Origin: Saprolegnia diclina VS20
Lineage: Eukaryota > Oomycota > Saprolegniomycetes > Saprolegniales > Saprolegniaceae
Assembly: GCF_000281045.1 (NCBI RefSeq)
Contig: NW_008246076.1
Coordinates: 153,286 to 217,285 of the forward strand
Reading direction: 5' to 3'
DNA: 64,000 bases
Positions 42,829 to 52,924 of this stretch are shown in pieces. Made by a program: the position numbers and the translations under genes. The stretch's first letter is position 1. Each line of letters opens with the position of its first letter. The notes below the pieces were generated by a model that made no database searches, had not been told where the DNA came from, and saw nothing but the letters and a program-made list of their open reading frames with translations.

Positions 42829-44625
42829 TTAAACGGCTTTGGACAAGAGGCGGAGGCCGACAACGACGGACCCTTCGAGGCTGCCATCATCGTCCGTGCT
42901 GCCTGTCGCGCGCGCACGCTCGTACGCGGTGTGCTGCGTTGCCGCCGCCATTGCGAGCACGTTGACGTCGCTCTTGGCGCGGGCGCGGCTCGCATCGACA
43001 GCTTCACAGCGCTGTCGGAGCTTCTCGGGACGCGACGCCCCAATCTCGGCAACGACGTCCGCGATCGACGCACGCCCCGAGGCGGTGCGGACAACCATCA
43101 CATCGAGCTCGTACAGACCCGGGCGGAGCACGACTTGGAGGCTTGCGCTGCGATGGAAGGCGTTTTGCGTATACTGGCCGACCAAAACTCGCTTTTTGGT
43201 CTTGGCGTCCGGGCTGCGGTACACGGCGCAGCGCAGGCCAAACGTATAGCTCCCTTCGAGACCGATGCAGCGGCGCGTGTCGGCTTGCTGGAGCACCAAC
43301 GTGACCCGCGAGAGCACGTCCGGGCCGTCAAAGGTAAACACCGACGGCTGCCACGCAGCGGGCCACCCGGCGCGCAGGACCACCCACGGACTTGGGTGCA
43401 CGGCGAGGGACGTGGCCGCATCATCGATCCACGTCCGTTCGAGATGGGTAAACTCGTCCAAAAAGTCCGTCCACGCCATCCAGAAGCAGCCGTCGTCGCC
43501 GCCGCTGTGGCCCAGCGCGTCAATCATCTCAGTGGTCCAGAGCTCCGAGCTATCGGACCAGTCGCCGGTCCATTCATGGCCTTTCTGCGGATTGCGCAGC
43601 TGGACAAGTCGGTGGCCGCCGACCTCGACCGCGCGCAGCACTGCGTATGGATGCAAGTGCAGCAAGCCATTGCTCGAGGCCATCTCGGGGTACGAGTGCT
43701 TGGTCTCGATTGACGCGGCAAAGAGCGCGTCGACGTGGAGATGACCAACGAGATCGCATTGCCACAGCGCGTCATGGTCCGCCACGTCTTTCAAAAACGT
43801 GCGCGTCGTGATGCCGCCCGTGAGATCTTCGAGCGCTTCGCCCGTCAGTCCGACTTCGATCGACTTGTAGTCGCCATGCAGCTTGGCATACGCCTTCTCC
43901 AGCAGCGGCAGCCACGTTTCGTTGGGCGACGCTGCTTTGGCAAAGCTGAGACTCGACGAGCCGGACCGAAGCGTCGCGTTGAAAGTCTCCTTGGTCATGG
44001 CGATTCCGCCAAGGTAGGCGTGGTCAAAGTCCGTCTCGGTCACGAAAAGCTGGTCATCAATCAGCACGGGGACCCACTCGCCGTCCTTGAAGAAGATAAA
44101 GCCATAGACACCCACCGTCTCGTCGCGGGCGACACACACCCGCGCGAGAAGGCCCGGCATCGCACACGCGGACGCGACAGCCGCCAAGAACCACGACGCG
44201 TAGCCGTCTTGGATGTCGCTGGCGTCGTAGCCATTGTCGCAAAAGACGGGCGACGTAAAGATATTGCGGACGCGAAGGCTGCCGCCCGGCGTCACGCGGT
44301 CCCACGCCTCGGCGAGCGAGCTGAGGCAGTCGTCCTCGCTGCCGCTCACGTCGAACGCGGCGTCGCGGAAGTGGCGGTTGGCAGCGTAGCACTCGGCGGC
44401 GATGGCCGCGACTTGGGCCTTGCACGACGCAATCGCAGCGTCGAGATTCCACTCGCGCGCGCGGGGCTTGAAGAACGACGGTTTGGAGCGCGCGTTGAGC
44501 GGCGTGGGCACGATGGCCACGCCGCGCGTGACCTGCGGCGACGGCCCGCGGGCGTACGGCTTGGCCGCGTCGTCAAAGGTAGCGTCGGCCTCGAGCTTCC
44601 CGGCGCAGCAGCACGCAAAGGACAT
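42829..44625 (-). CDS. Calpain-like protein 2, predicted non-catalytic (active-site Cys replaced by Ser)
   Basis: One exon, 598 aa from MSFACCCAGKLEADATF. The protein aligns end to end with calpains 1 and 3 (CLSSLAEAWDRVTPGGSLRVRNIFTSPVFCDNGYDASDIQ, YGFIFFKDGEWVPVLIDDQL, WLPLLEKAYAKLHGDYKSIE). The catalytic Q-Q-G-T-T-G-N-C-W-F is here Q-D-G-Y-A-S-W-F: two residues are missing and the nucleophile is Ser (codon at 44196-44194). The His (LHLHPYAVL, HPY for HAY) and Asn (LRNPQKGHEW, PQK for PWG) contexts are also altered, although the residues remain. The frame is open throughout, so this is a conserved pseudoprotease rather than a dead gene. The N-terminal C-C-C cluster suggests palmitoylation. 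The acidic tail of its neighbours is absent. Confidence 0.9.
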   Translation of the reverse strand: MSFACCCAGKLEADATFDDAAKPYARGPSPQVTRGVAIVPTPLNARSKPSFFKPRAREWNLDAAIASCKAQVAAIAAECYAANRHFRDAAFDVSGSEDDCLSSLAEAWDRVTPGGSLRVRNIFTSPVFCDNGYDASDIQDGYASWFLAAVASACAMPGLLARVCVARDETVGVYGFIFFKDGEWVPVLIDDQLFVTETDFDHAYLGGIAMTKETFNATLRSGSSSLSFAKAASPNETWLPLLEKAYAKLHGDYKSIEVGLTGEALEDLTGGITTRTFLKDVADHDALWQCDLVGHLHVDALFAASIETKHSYPEMASSNGLLHLHPYAVLRAVEVGGHRLVQLRNPQKGHEWTGDWSDSSELWTTEMIDALGHSGGDDGCFWMAWTDFLDEFTHLERTWIDDAATSLAVHPSPWVVLRAGWPAAWQPSVFTFDGPDVLSRVTLVLQQADTRRCIGLEGSYTFGLRCAVYRSPDAKTKKRVLVGQYTQNAFHRSASLQVVLRPGLYELDVMVVRTASGRASIADVVAEIGASRPEKLRQRCEAVDASRARAKSDVNVLAMAAATQHTAYERARATGSTDDDGSLEGSVVVGLRLLSKAV

Positions 44626-45312
44626 GGTGGTGGTAGCGGTTGGATGCTGGAATAGTAGAAAGGGCAACCACGGATGTTCGAAGATCACCGCTCACAATCG
44701 GCCACCGCGCTAGAAACAGGCACCCATATGAAAAAGGCGCACCTACTGTATTCACTTAAGTACGTATCAGCACGTTCACAATCCCCCGGCATCGACCCCT
44801 CGGCGCCGATGGACGGCCAACACCTTGCGAGTATGGTGTGTGTCTTGCTTGGGTTTGGGTGCAGGTATACTACCTAGCAAGCCCCCAAGCGTTAATATTG
44901 CATTGCGAGACAGGCTGGGCATTCCTTCCTTTTACGATACCATTTACTGTAGTTCAGCGCAATCATCGCATACGTTTGACTTTGCTTGCTACCAAAGCTT
45001 ATCGCTGGCGACCAAAGACAGCGACACCGCCCATGCTAGAAGAAGCGTATTTACATGGGGTGCAGCAAGCCTGAGGTGCTCGACGCCAGTGCAGTGCGTG
45101 TGATTGTGCGTCGATTTGCTGCATGTGGTGCAGAATGACCAGGTGGCTGAGTTGTCGGTGTGCATCGAATTTCAATGGCCAAGATACCTCACAATCGTCA
45201 TTGATTGGCTGTTTCTGAGTGTGAAATGTTCTTATTGTCCAATCAAAGGCCCGTGACGCTAAGATTCGGAGCTGCCGCTCGAACAAAACGCGCTCACTTT
45301 GCTTTTTGCACC
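44626..45312. promoter_or_regulatory. Divergent promoter region between calpain 2 and calpain 3
   Basis: Two CCAAT boxes in opposite orientation (ATTGG at 45204-45208 and CCAAT at 45239-45243) lie 70-110 nt upstream of the calpain 3 ATG at 45313. No gene is visible in the rest of the 0.7 kb. Confidence 0.45.
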
Positions 45313-47196
45313 ATGGCCCCAACCAAGACCTCCAAGACCAAGCCGCACGGACGCACGCGCCTCGCTAGCGACGCGGCGCCGCCCAAGCCGTCGCTCATCA
45401 GCACCGAGAGCCTTGCGACCGCCGTTGCGCGCTGCAAGGAAGAGGTCGCCGAGATCGTCGCCGAGTGCAAGGCCAACAACCGCGTCTTCCGCGACATTGA
45501 GTTTGACATTGCCGGCAACGAGTACGACTGCCTCAGCTCGCTCACCGACCTCTGGGACTCGACGACGCCCGGTGGTGCACTCCGTGTGCGCCAGATCTTC
45601 AAGGACCCGATCTTCTGCGACGACGGCTTTGATGCGAGCGATATTCAGCAGGGCACGACCGGCAACTGCTGGTTCCTTGCGGCGCTCGCGTCCGTCTGCT
45701 CCGTACCCCGGGTCATTGAGAACATTTGTGTCGCCCGCGACGAGAAGGTCGGCGTCTACGGCTTCATCTTCTTCAAGGACGGTGAGTGGCAGCATGTCAT
45801 CATCGACGACCAGCTCTACGTGACCCACACCGACTTTGATCACGCGTACGAGTCGTACATTATCAGCGACAAGGCCAAGTACAAGGAGCTACTGCGCACG
45901 GGGTCGCAAGCCCTCTTCTTTGGCAAGTCGTCGTCGGCGCGGGAGACGTGGCTGCCGCTGTTGGAGAAGGCGTACACCAAGCTCCATGGCGACTACAAGT
46001 CGGTCGAAGGCGGCTTCACCGGCGAAGGCATCGAAGACCTCACGGGCGGTGTTTCGACCAAGGTGCTCATGACCGACATCTTGGACTACGACCGGTTTTG
46101 GGTCGACGAGTTCTCCCGCACGAACGTCGACACGCTCTTCTCAGCGTACATTATCAAGAAGAACTCGGGCTTGGAGTCGCGCTCCGACAACGGTCTGGTG
46201 CATCTGCACGCGTACTCGATCCTCAAGGCCGTCGAAGTCAAGAGTACGCGCTTCCTCATGATCCGCAACCCGTGGGGCCAGCACGAGTGGAACGGCCGCT
46301 GGTCGGACGGCTCGAAGGAGTGGACGCCCGAGTGGATGGCCGCGCTCGACCACAAGTTTGGTGACGACGGCTGCTTCTGGATGCAGTACGAGGACTTTAT
46401 CGAAGAGTTCACCGAAGTCGACCGCACCCGCCTCTATGACGCCAACTGGTTTGTCAACCAAGAGTGGATCGAGTACCGGTCGGCGTGGCCGGCGACGTGG
46501 GATCAGCGCGTCTTCCAGTTCTCGCTCTCGACCGACGGGCCGGCCAACATTGTGCTCGCGAAAGCCGACGAGCGCTACTTCCACGGCCTTGAAGGCCCGT
46601 TCGAGTACGGTCTCCGTATGGAAGTCCACAAGGTCCTCAGTGGTGACGAGCGGTCGTTTGTGGGACGGTTTGTCCGCAACTACTATGGCCGCAGCATTAG
46701 CTTGGAGTTCCCGCACCTTGCGGCTGGCACGTACGACGTGGACCTGATGATTGTGCGCACGTCGACCGGGAATGACTCGGTGCAGGACGTCGTCTCGGAC
46801 GTTGGCGCGGCCCGGCCGGACAAGCTGCTTCAGATCTGCCAGAACTTTAACGTCAGCCGCGCCAAGGCCGTCAACCTCAACGGCACGTTCGACTTGCTCG
46901 AGTTTGCGAGCGGCACGCAGACGACCGCGTACGAGCAGCAGGTTGCGCACGTGGCCAAGGTCAAGGCCAAGATGCAGGCCAAGATGCAAGCTGCCGCCGA
47001 GAAGGCCGAGAACGACGACGGTGAAGAGGACGAGGAAGAGGAAGAAGACGACGATGACGATGACGAGGACGATGGCGAAGACAAGTTGTCCGGTGCGGTC
47101 GTCATTGGTCTGCGCATCTACACCAAGGACGCGCGCGCAACGGTCGTTGCGTTTCTCGAAAACGAAGTGGAGGACGAGGAAGAAGCGGAAGAGTAA
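45313..47196 (+). CDS. Calpain-like cysteine protease 3 (triad intact)
   Basis: One exon, 627 aa from MAPTKTSKTKPHGRTRLA. From residue ~35 to ~520 it is close to identical with calpain 1: CKEEVAEIVAECKANNRVFRDIEFDIAGNEYDCLSSLTDLWDSTTPGGALRVRQIFKDPIFCDDGFDASDIQQGTTGNCWFLAALASVC. Catalytic Cys, His (HLHAYSILKAVEV) and Asn (IRNPWGQHEW) are all present. A C2-like domain and an acidic run (EEDEEEEEDDDDDDEDDGEDK) close the protein before LSGAVVIGLRIYTKDARATV and a second short acidic end. The basic N-terminal tail and the acidic stretch are the parts that differ most from calpain 1. Nucleotide identity in the core is very high, indicating recent duplication or gene conversion. Confidence 0.93.
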   Translation: MAPTKTSKTKPHGRTRLASDAAPPKPSLISTESLATAVARCKEEVAEIVAECKANNRVFRDIEFDIAGNEYDCLSSLTDLWDSTTPGGALRVRQIFKDPIFCDDGFDASDIQQGTTGNCWFLAALASVCSVPRVIENICVARDEKVGVYGFIFFKDGEWQHVIIDDQLYVTHTDFDHAYESYIISDKAKYKELLRTGSQALFFGKSSSARETWLPLLEKAYTKLHGDYKSVEGGFTGEGIEDLTGGVSTKVLMTDILDYDRFWVDEFSRTNVDTLFSAYIIKKNSGLESRSDNGLVHLHAYSILKAVEVKSTRFLMIRNPWGQHEWNGRWSDGSKEWTPEWMAALDHKFGDDGCFWMQYEDFIEEFTEVDRTRLYDANWFVNQEWIEYRSAWPATWDQRVFQFSLSTDGPANIVLAKADERYFHGLEGPFEYGLRMEVHKVLSGDERSFVGRFVRNYYGRSISLEFPHLAAGTYDVDLMIVRTSTGNDSVQDVVSDVGAARPDKLLQICQNFNVSRAKAVNLNGTFDLLEFASGTQTTAYEQQVAHVAKVKAKMQAKMQAAAEKAENDDGEEDEEEEEDDDDDDEDDGEDKLSGAVVIGLRIYTKDARATVVAFLENEVEDEEEAEE

Positions 47197-47791
47197 GATT
47201 GGGGTTGTTGTCTCGGAAATCACACCCTTGTGTATAATTTGTTGTCGCGTTGCTCGTGTACCCAGAGTCTCCCATGTTGTCGCCTCCTCCTCCTCATGGC
47301 CTCTTGCAGTCCCCGCTCGATTGGTGTACAATCCGTGTGGAAGGTATGTCGCAAGTCGTTTGACTTGCGACTGTGGTTAGGGTCCATAATGTCTTTCAAA
47401 GATGAACAGTGTCCAAACGCGTCATCTCTCTCGCCTCCCATCAACAACGCCCACAACAGCATGATCTATGCGTGCCCCGCCAATGGTTCGGTGGCCACGA
47501 AGCGACGCTATTCCGAGTGGAAGCGACGTACGTTCATCCTAATCCTAAACCGCACCGAGCATGCGGGGTATGGTACTGTGCTTGGTGCGCCAGATCCGTG
47601 CGATGCTCATGTCATGGCGGCCAGTATTGAAGACAGCATTTTTCGCGGCAGTCGAGTCGACACTATGGCACACACTGCGTCCTATCAAGGGCTCGTCGTA
47701 CGTTCCCTTGCTGCGGAATGAACGGAAGGTTTCAGCGTGACAGCTCTCCTCGCCGTGAGCAGCCCAGGATACATGTTGGGTCATTACGCAC
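47197..47791. other. Intergenic, no recognised gene
   Basis: Convergent spacer between calpain 3 and the PAN/Apple gene. A 163-codon plus-strand frame (47230-47721) lacks any domain and is judged spurious. Confidence 0.45.
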
Positions 47792-48292
47792 TTAGGGTAG
47801 CAAGAAGGCCGAGCGGACACCGGGGGCAGGCGCTTCGCCACTCATGTTGGCCGACTTGAAGGAGCAGTGGCCGCCCATCCACGGGATCCACGAAAAGGCG
47901 CTGCACGAAGCTCGGCGCGCGCAAAGATCGCAGCACGCTTCCGGATACGTCGACGGCGCGCTGCCAATGTCGGCACCGGGGGAAATATCAATATCGTCTT
48001 TGATGGCCGAGCAGCGTGTGGCGCTGACAAGCCCCGAGAACGCGTACAAGTGCGGCGTCGCCTTGCCTTTCTCGGTTTTGAGCCAGCAGCGTTCCGACTC
48101 GCGCGTCCATACGAAGGCCTTGCAGCCCGGTACGAGCGTACACCACGTGCAGCAGTAGAACGGGCTCATCTCCGCGACGTCCATGAGGTCAAAGCCCGCA
48201 TAGTCGAGGCCGGTTTCATACAAGCAGGTCGGCGGCGCAGCCAACATAAGTTGCGCGAGCACAAGCGGCAGCAGCAGCGTCAAAGTCTTCAT
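47792..48292 (-). CDS. Secreted protein with two PAN/Apple-type modules
   Basis: One exon, 166 aa. The start at 48292 gives a textbook signal peptide, MKTLTLLLPLVLAQLMLAAPPTC; the longer in-frame start at 48385 would bury it. Module 1 runs CLYETGLDYAGFDLMDVAEMSPFYCCTWCTLVPGCKAFVWTRESERCWLKTEKG. Module 2 runs CSAIKDDIDISPGADIGSAPSTYPEACCDLCARRASCSAFSWIPWMGGHCSFKSA. Both show the PAN/Apple pattern C...D-I/L...S...C-C-x-x-C...C-x-A-F/F-x-W...C-x-x-K. In oomycetes such domains occur in cellulose-binding elicitor lectins and other wall-attached secreted proteins. Carbohydrate or protein binding at the cell surface is likely; no enzymatic domain is attached. Confidence 0.88.
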   Translation of the reverse strand: MKTLTLLLPLVLAQLMLAAPPTCLYETGLDYAGFDLMDVAEMSPFYCCTWCTLVPGCKAFVWTRESERCWLKTEKGKATPHLYAFSGLVSATRCSAIKDDIDISPGADIGSAPSTYPEACCDLCARRASCSAFSWIPWMGGHCSFKSANMSGEAPAPGVRSAFLLP

Positions 48293-49233
48293 ATTTGCTG
48301 TCGTCAATTGAAAAATGGTCGGAGAACCGACAGCCCTCGACAGGCGCTTGCAGAGACGCGTCCGACGAGACCATATACGTGGCACTCTGTCGTGCCGCCC
48401 AGTCGTGTTGCAAACACTGTTTTAAACACTGTTGGTTTTCACTGATTGCATGGTTCATCTCAGCATCGGCCTGGCCAGCTGAGAGTTGGCGCAGGGGACG
48501 CCATACCGGGTGCAGTACCATGACATGACAGAGAGTGGTGAGTGACGCTGCGCGCGACGACGCAGTGTCTCGACACGGGGTAAAAGAGAGAGCAGTGGTC
48601 TTAGTGGCGAGGGGTAGGGACTAGTGAAATTATGCATTGTTTGTTTGAGAAAGTGAGGTTGAGGATATGAAAAGGGGAATGATTTGTGAATGAATAGTTT
48701 GAGAAGAGGTCACTTCACTACGTCGCGACTCTCTGGTGGAGGCAAAGCGTGAAGCATCAACGTGGCGGATCCGACATCAACGCGGGGGAGTGAGCGACGA
48801 AAGGAACAGCACCTGCGCCCAATAAACAGGAATCTACCGTCTGGGCAAGAGGGGTCGATCAAGTGCCTTCCTTGAGCTCTTCTTGGATGATTTGATCATG
48901 GCTGTGACGGGAGCCATAAACATCTGATATAGTTTGTGGTGTCCACGAATCCAGAAGGTTCTATTGGTCGAGACAGTGTGCTCGTGGGACGAGGCGGGTG
49001 CCTGCAAAACCTCTTTCAGCTTCCAACCGTGTTCTCTGGTAGACGAGCCTTATCTCGTCGATGACCGAGTGATGGTTCTACGCCCTTGTCGCTGTTGTTC
49101 TAGTATGATCCGACGGCGTCGACAAGCTCGCAGCTCCTTCGGTGAGAGTCCGGTAGTCTTCATCACCGATCGGTTCATCGGACGATGCGAAACATGACAG
49201 CTCCTACAATTTCATTTTGCTCGTACTACTACA
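48293..49233. other. Intergenic, no recognised gene
   Basis: About 0.9 kb upstream of the PAN/Apple gene. The stretch 48640-48720 is purine-rich on the plus strand (GAGAAAGTGAGGTTGAGGAT and similar). No gene is supported. Confidence 0.4.
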
Positions 49234-49416
49234 ATGGGCAACACGACCTCATCCACGACAACGTCCAAGCACCACCATGCGATCAACATGACAGTCGCCA
49301 AAGCCGCTGCGAACGCGCCGAAGGCCAAGCCCGTGACCGAGGCAACGTCGCTGCAACCGAAAGCCGAGCAGCGTCTGCCGCAGCCGTCGACCAATGCCTT
49401 CTTACATTACAAGTAG
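49234..49416 (+). CDS. Possible 60-aa N-myristoylated small protein
   Basis: The frame encodes MGNTTSSTTTSKHHHAINMTVAKAAANAPKAKPVTEATSLQPKAEQRLPQPSTNAFLHYK. The M-G-N-x-x-S/T-S start fits the N-myristoylation consensus (Gly2, small residue at 6). The rest is polar, with A/K/P-rich disorder like small membrane-tethered adaptor proteins. No homologue is recognised, and the frame is short enough to be chance. Its isolated position and good base composition argue mildly for a gene. Confidence 0.35.
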   Translation: MGNTTSSTTTSKHHHAINMTVAKAAANAPKAKPVTEATSLQPKAEQRLPQPSTNAFLHYK

Positions 49417-49651
49417 ATGTTTCGACAACTATGTTCTAACCGATATGTCCTTCAACCAATCGCCAATTTATAAACAATTTATTGGGTTCTCTTGCACCTA
49501 TTTTGTCGATGGCGTGTCGCCTCGGCAATATGTTCCAACGACTGCGTTGCGAAGTGTCCCTTATTGCAGAAAGAAATCGAATTCATAAAAGAATACACTC
49601 GAAACATATATATCTAGTAAATTTAGATGCATATACACACAACCTTGTCCT

Positions 49652-51652
49652 CTACTTGATGGTCAAGTTGGCGTTATTGGCCACTTTGGCGTGGATCGAG
49701 ATGCTCTGAATGTCCGAGAGCGCACCATCCAGCAAGTGAATGTTGGCCTCGCCATCTTGCACAACAAGGTAATACGTGGCGTTGCGCGGGTCATCCTTCC
49801 CGGTCTTGAAGCCTGCAAGAAGCGCGGCGGCGGCGGCCTCACTCATGGCGCCACTGCGCGAGTTGGTCGTCGCTGAACTCGCGGTCGACGGCGCCGACTT
49901 GGTCTGCACTTGAATCATTGTCTGCTTCTTCGCGCGCAGTTTCTTTTCTGGCAGCCCAAAGCACGTCAAATGCGTCGAGAAGAACCATTGGAGCGTGCAG
50001 AGGCGGCGCGCCGAGAGCGTCATTGTCGGGTCGGCAACAATCGAGTCGTCTTCGTGCACATCGCTGAAGAAATCGCACAGAATCGAGCTGCTGTTGTAGA
50101 TTGCTTGGCGTGCCAACGTGTGTTTCTTGAGCAGCAGCCAGCGCTTTCGGTTGAGTCCATGGTCGAGCGCCGTGACGACCACGAGGTTGAGAAAGAGGCC
50201 GATCGCAATCGACGACACACAGCGCACGTAAAAGCTGTCAAACATGTCGACGCGGATGCCGTCGAGCGACTCGGCGCTGCCTTGCAAGTCGATAAAGGTG
50301 CTGTTGCTGTACTCGATAAACTGCGGAATGTACACTAGGACAATTGCGCTCATGTAGACACAAACGACACTCGACCAGTTGAGCCATTCCACGACTTTGG
50401 AGTGGCCCGTGAACGCCACCGTGCCAAGCAAATTCCACAAAATCTTGAGCACTTTGAGGACCGCGCAGTTGAGCCAGAGAAAGCGCGTACTCAAAAAGAA
50501 CATTTGAATCGTGGGCGCAAATTGCGGCGAGAGATTGTTGTACACGTTGACGTTGCGCACAAAGATAAAGCAATTTTGCGCGTCGAGCACAATACTCAGC
50601 GAGTAGAGAAACACAAAGAGGTCCGAGTTGAAGCAAAACATGGTCGGCGAAAGCGCGTCGCTCGGGTACGGAAACAATTTCGGCGAAATGATGCGCAACA
50701 TATGGGACACGAAGCCCTCGGTCGTTGTCAAGTCGACGTCACGCCAATGCACCGTGAGCCGGCTCGCAATGAAGCCACTGAGCGCAATGAAGATCGCTAC
50801 AAACCGCGCGTAGAGCGCTAGCGTCGTAAACGAATTGCGCGGCTGAATAAGGCCAAGCGTATACACCGAGCCGTCGATGAACGAACTCGACGAAACCGTA
50901 ATTGTCTTGGCGGTCGCGTTGTACACAAAGGTCATGTTGCAGACGCCAAACCCGAGCTCCGAAACCGGGTCGCACACGCTGCAAAAATTACGGGGATACG
51001 CCCGAAAATACGCAATATTTTGCGTTTGTGGTAGCGAAGTGTTGGCGATGACAAACTCGCGCGTAAAGCGCATGTCGACCGCCGACCGACCGGGAATGTA
51101 CCCGAGGTCGATGAGCTGCGCACTGCTCATGGCGGGGGTCGCAAGATTCGCCGACTCGTCGTCCGTGAAGGCGTGCGTGACAGCGTTGCCGCGGTAGAAT
51201 GTGACCGTCTCGGTCGTGGTCGCGAGGCGTGCCGTTGAGGCGGACGAGACCACGACGTTGAAATACGTATTCTGAAAGATGGCGCAGAGCGACGTGGCAT
51301 TCGTGAGCGGGTACTCGCCGGCCGAAATGACGTACATCTGGTCGCTTTTGCAGCCCAAGCCGCGCACGGTCGTGTTGACGAGGAGCTGCCCGACGTTCGA
51401 GAGGTCGGCGGGTGTTCGGCCTTTGGGATAGGCGTAGATCGACGCGAGGTCCTTGGCGTAGCGCACGGACGCGACGGGAGATGCGAAAAAGTACCCGTTC
51501 CCGAGCATATCGTTGATCGCCCAGTTGTTGACGACCAAGTCGACGGCCATCGAGATGAAGACGAGGACACCGAGAAGCGGCACGACGCGTGTGCGCACCC
51601 GCTCGACAAGCCGGGCCCAGTCGACGCCCTTGAGCGCCACCATGGTTGCCAT
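49652..51652 (-). CDS. Multi-pass membrane protein with an N-terminal ectodomain (666 aa)
   Basis: One exon, MATMVALKGVDWARLVERV; an ATG four codons in is equally possible. Helix 1 (VVPLLGVLVFISMAVDLVVNNWAI) is followed by a ~230-residue ectodomain with several N-x-T/S sites and Cys pairs (NFCSVCDPVSELGFGVCNM). Then come about seven helices (FVAIFIALSGFIASRL, LFVFLYSLSIVLDAQNCF, MFFLSTRFLWLNCAVLKVLKILW, VVCVYMSAIVLVYIPQFI, CVSSIAIGLFLNLVVVTAL) and a ~150-residue cytosolic tail. The plan of one helix, ectodomain and helix bundle recalls each unit of the giant protein at 1.0-6.4 kb, but the sequences do not align by eye. It looks like a lineage-specific oomycete family. Function is unknown. Confidence 0.75.
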   Translation of the reverse strand: MATMVALKGVDWARLVERVRTRVVPLLGVLVFISMAVDLVVNNWAINDMLGNGYFFASPVASVRYAKDLASIYAYPKGRTPADLSNVGQLLVNTTVRGLGCKSDQMYVISAGEYPLTNATSLCAIFQNTYFNVVVSSASTARLATTTETVTFYRGNAVTHAFTDDESANLATPAMSSAQLIDLGYIPGRSAVDMRFTREFVIANTSLPQTQNIAYFRAYPRNFCSVCDPVSELGFGVCNMTFVYNATAKTITVSSSSFIDGSVYTLGLIQPRNSFTTLALYARFVAIFIALSGFIASRLTVHWRDVDLTTTEGFVSHMLRIISPKLFPYPSDALSPTMFCFNSDLFVFLYSLSIVLDAQNCFIFVRNVNVYNNLSPQFAPTIQMFFLSTRFLWLNCAVLKVLKILWNLLGTVAFTGHSKVVEWLNWSSVVCVYMSAIVLVYIPQFIEYSNSTFIDLQGSAESLDGIRVDMFDSFYVRCVSSIAIGLFLNLVVVTALDHGLNRKRWLLLKKHTLARQAIYNSSSILCDFFSDVHEDDSIVADPTMTLSARRLCTLQWFFSTHLTCFGLPEKKLRAKKQTMIQVQTKSAPSTASSATTNSRSGAMSEAAAAALLAGFKTGKDDPRNATYYLVVQDGEANIHLLDGALSDIQSISIHAKVANNANLTIK

Positions 51653-52924
51653 CCCGCCTTTTTATCAGTTGGAAAACGTGTCGTATTTTTCCGTATTTTT
51701 AGCCGGTCGTTGTGACCTGCGAAATAACGGCAATACCACTGCAATATATTTGTGTGTTCGGCAAATCGAAACGCACATCTTTCGGATAATGCGCGGTAGG
51801 CCTTCTCGGAGCGAGTCGTCGTTGGACATGGCGCTGCCAAAGACGACCTCGGGGCATGGGCAAGATTGCTAACAGCTCGTTGCTATCCCGCGCCGCGATC
51901 CTGTGGCGGTTGAGCCAACGACAGTTACGAAGCTGGCGCCAATAACGCTGGCAACGAAAAGCGCTCACGTCGTCATCGTTGGCGGCGTAGGCCTACGCTA
52001 TATGTGTCTTGGCGCAGTGCAATAGTAGTTGCAATCGTACAGTAGAACCGTATGACGTGTGTCCGGGTGCGTGGGGCGGACACTCGTCAAACAAGATCTG
52101 TCGGTCAGGTGCAAACACATGTTTTCAACAACAGTGGTCCAAATTGCATCCCTTACTGGTATGTACTGCACTGCAAGCATTCGCAACAAAAGTGGCATGG
52201 GTGCTACACCACACGCTCGTGGGATACGAGTCCATACCTTTTGGCTGCTACCAGCGCACCGTCCGTATTCGATTTTAGCCCTGGCAGTAGGGTATTCCGT
52301 GATCTTGTGGTTATCCGACGGAAGGAGGTGTCGCGGCGGATATCCGGTCTCCGTTTCACGCCGTGACATATTCGACAGTCAGGACATGGAAATTTGAGCT
52401 GAGCAGGATGAGACGGGAATTTTGGAGTTGATGATGGTACCGCCCGTATCGCCATCCCCTCAAATTTCCACAAGCGCCTTGCCGCGATCTGATACATCTG
52501 TTGTCTCTTGGTGGCACTGTAGGACATATCGCACACGCTCTCTGGCAACGTAACGCGTTCGCACCGCGCATCGGGGCTGGGGCGTCGTCACCACTACTAG
52601 AAGGCCCAAACGGTCTTGAGAGCCTTCCATATTCTGTACAAGAACAAACAAGCGGACAGCGCGGCTTTCGATGCCCATGATTGTACCACCAAGTGTTGCA
52701 ACCGATCACGCCGCTCAAACCCGATCACTAGTACCTTTTGCAATAGAGCACGACACGCGTTGCGGCTCGTCAGATGGACGTGGACATCCAGACGCAGAGA
52801 CCAGCTTCCCCCACCAAAACGACGCTGGCTTTCCTCCTTGTGGTTCATATGAAAGGAATAATTTGGGGCAACGACCAGCGCAACAACAACACGCAAGTGA
52901 TCACTTTTCAACTCGCTTGCATCC
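51653..52924. other. Divergent intergenic region, no recognised gene
   Basis: 1.27 kb between the membrane protein and glycosyltransferase genes. Short frames on both strands are without domains. A GCGGATATCCGG word near 52338 resembles the CCGGAT words upstream of THG1 but is isolated. Confidence 0.4.

Noticed and set aside
46141-47331. 396-codon minus-strand open frame
   Set aside because: Antisense shadow of calpain 3, with composition mirroring the shadow at calpain 1.
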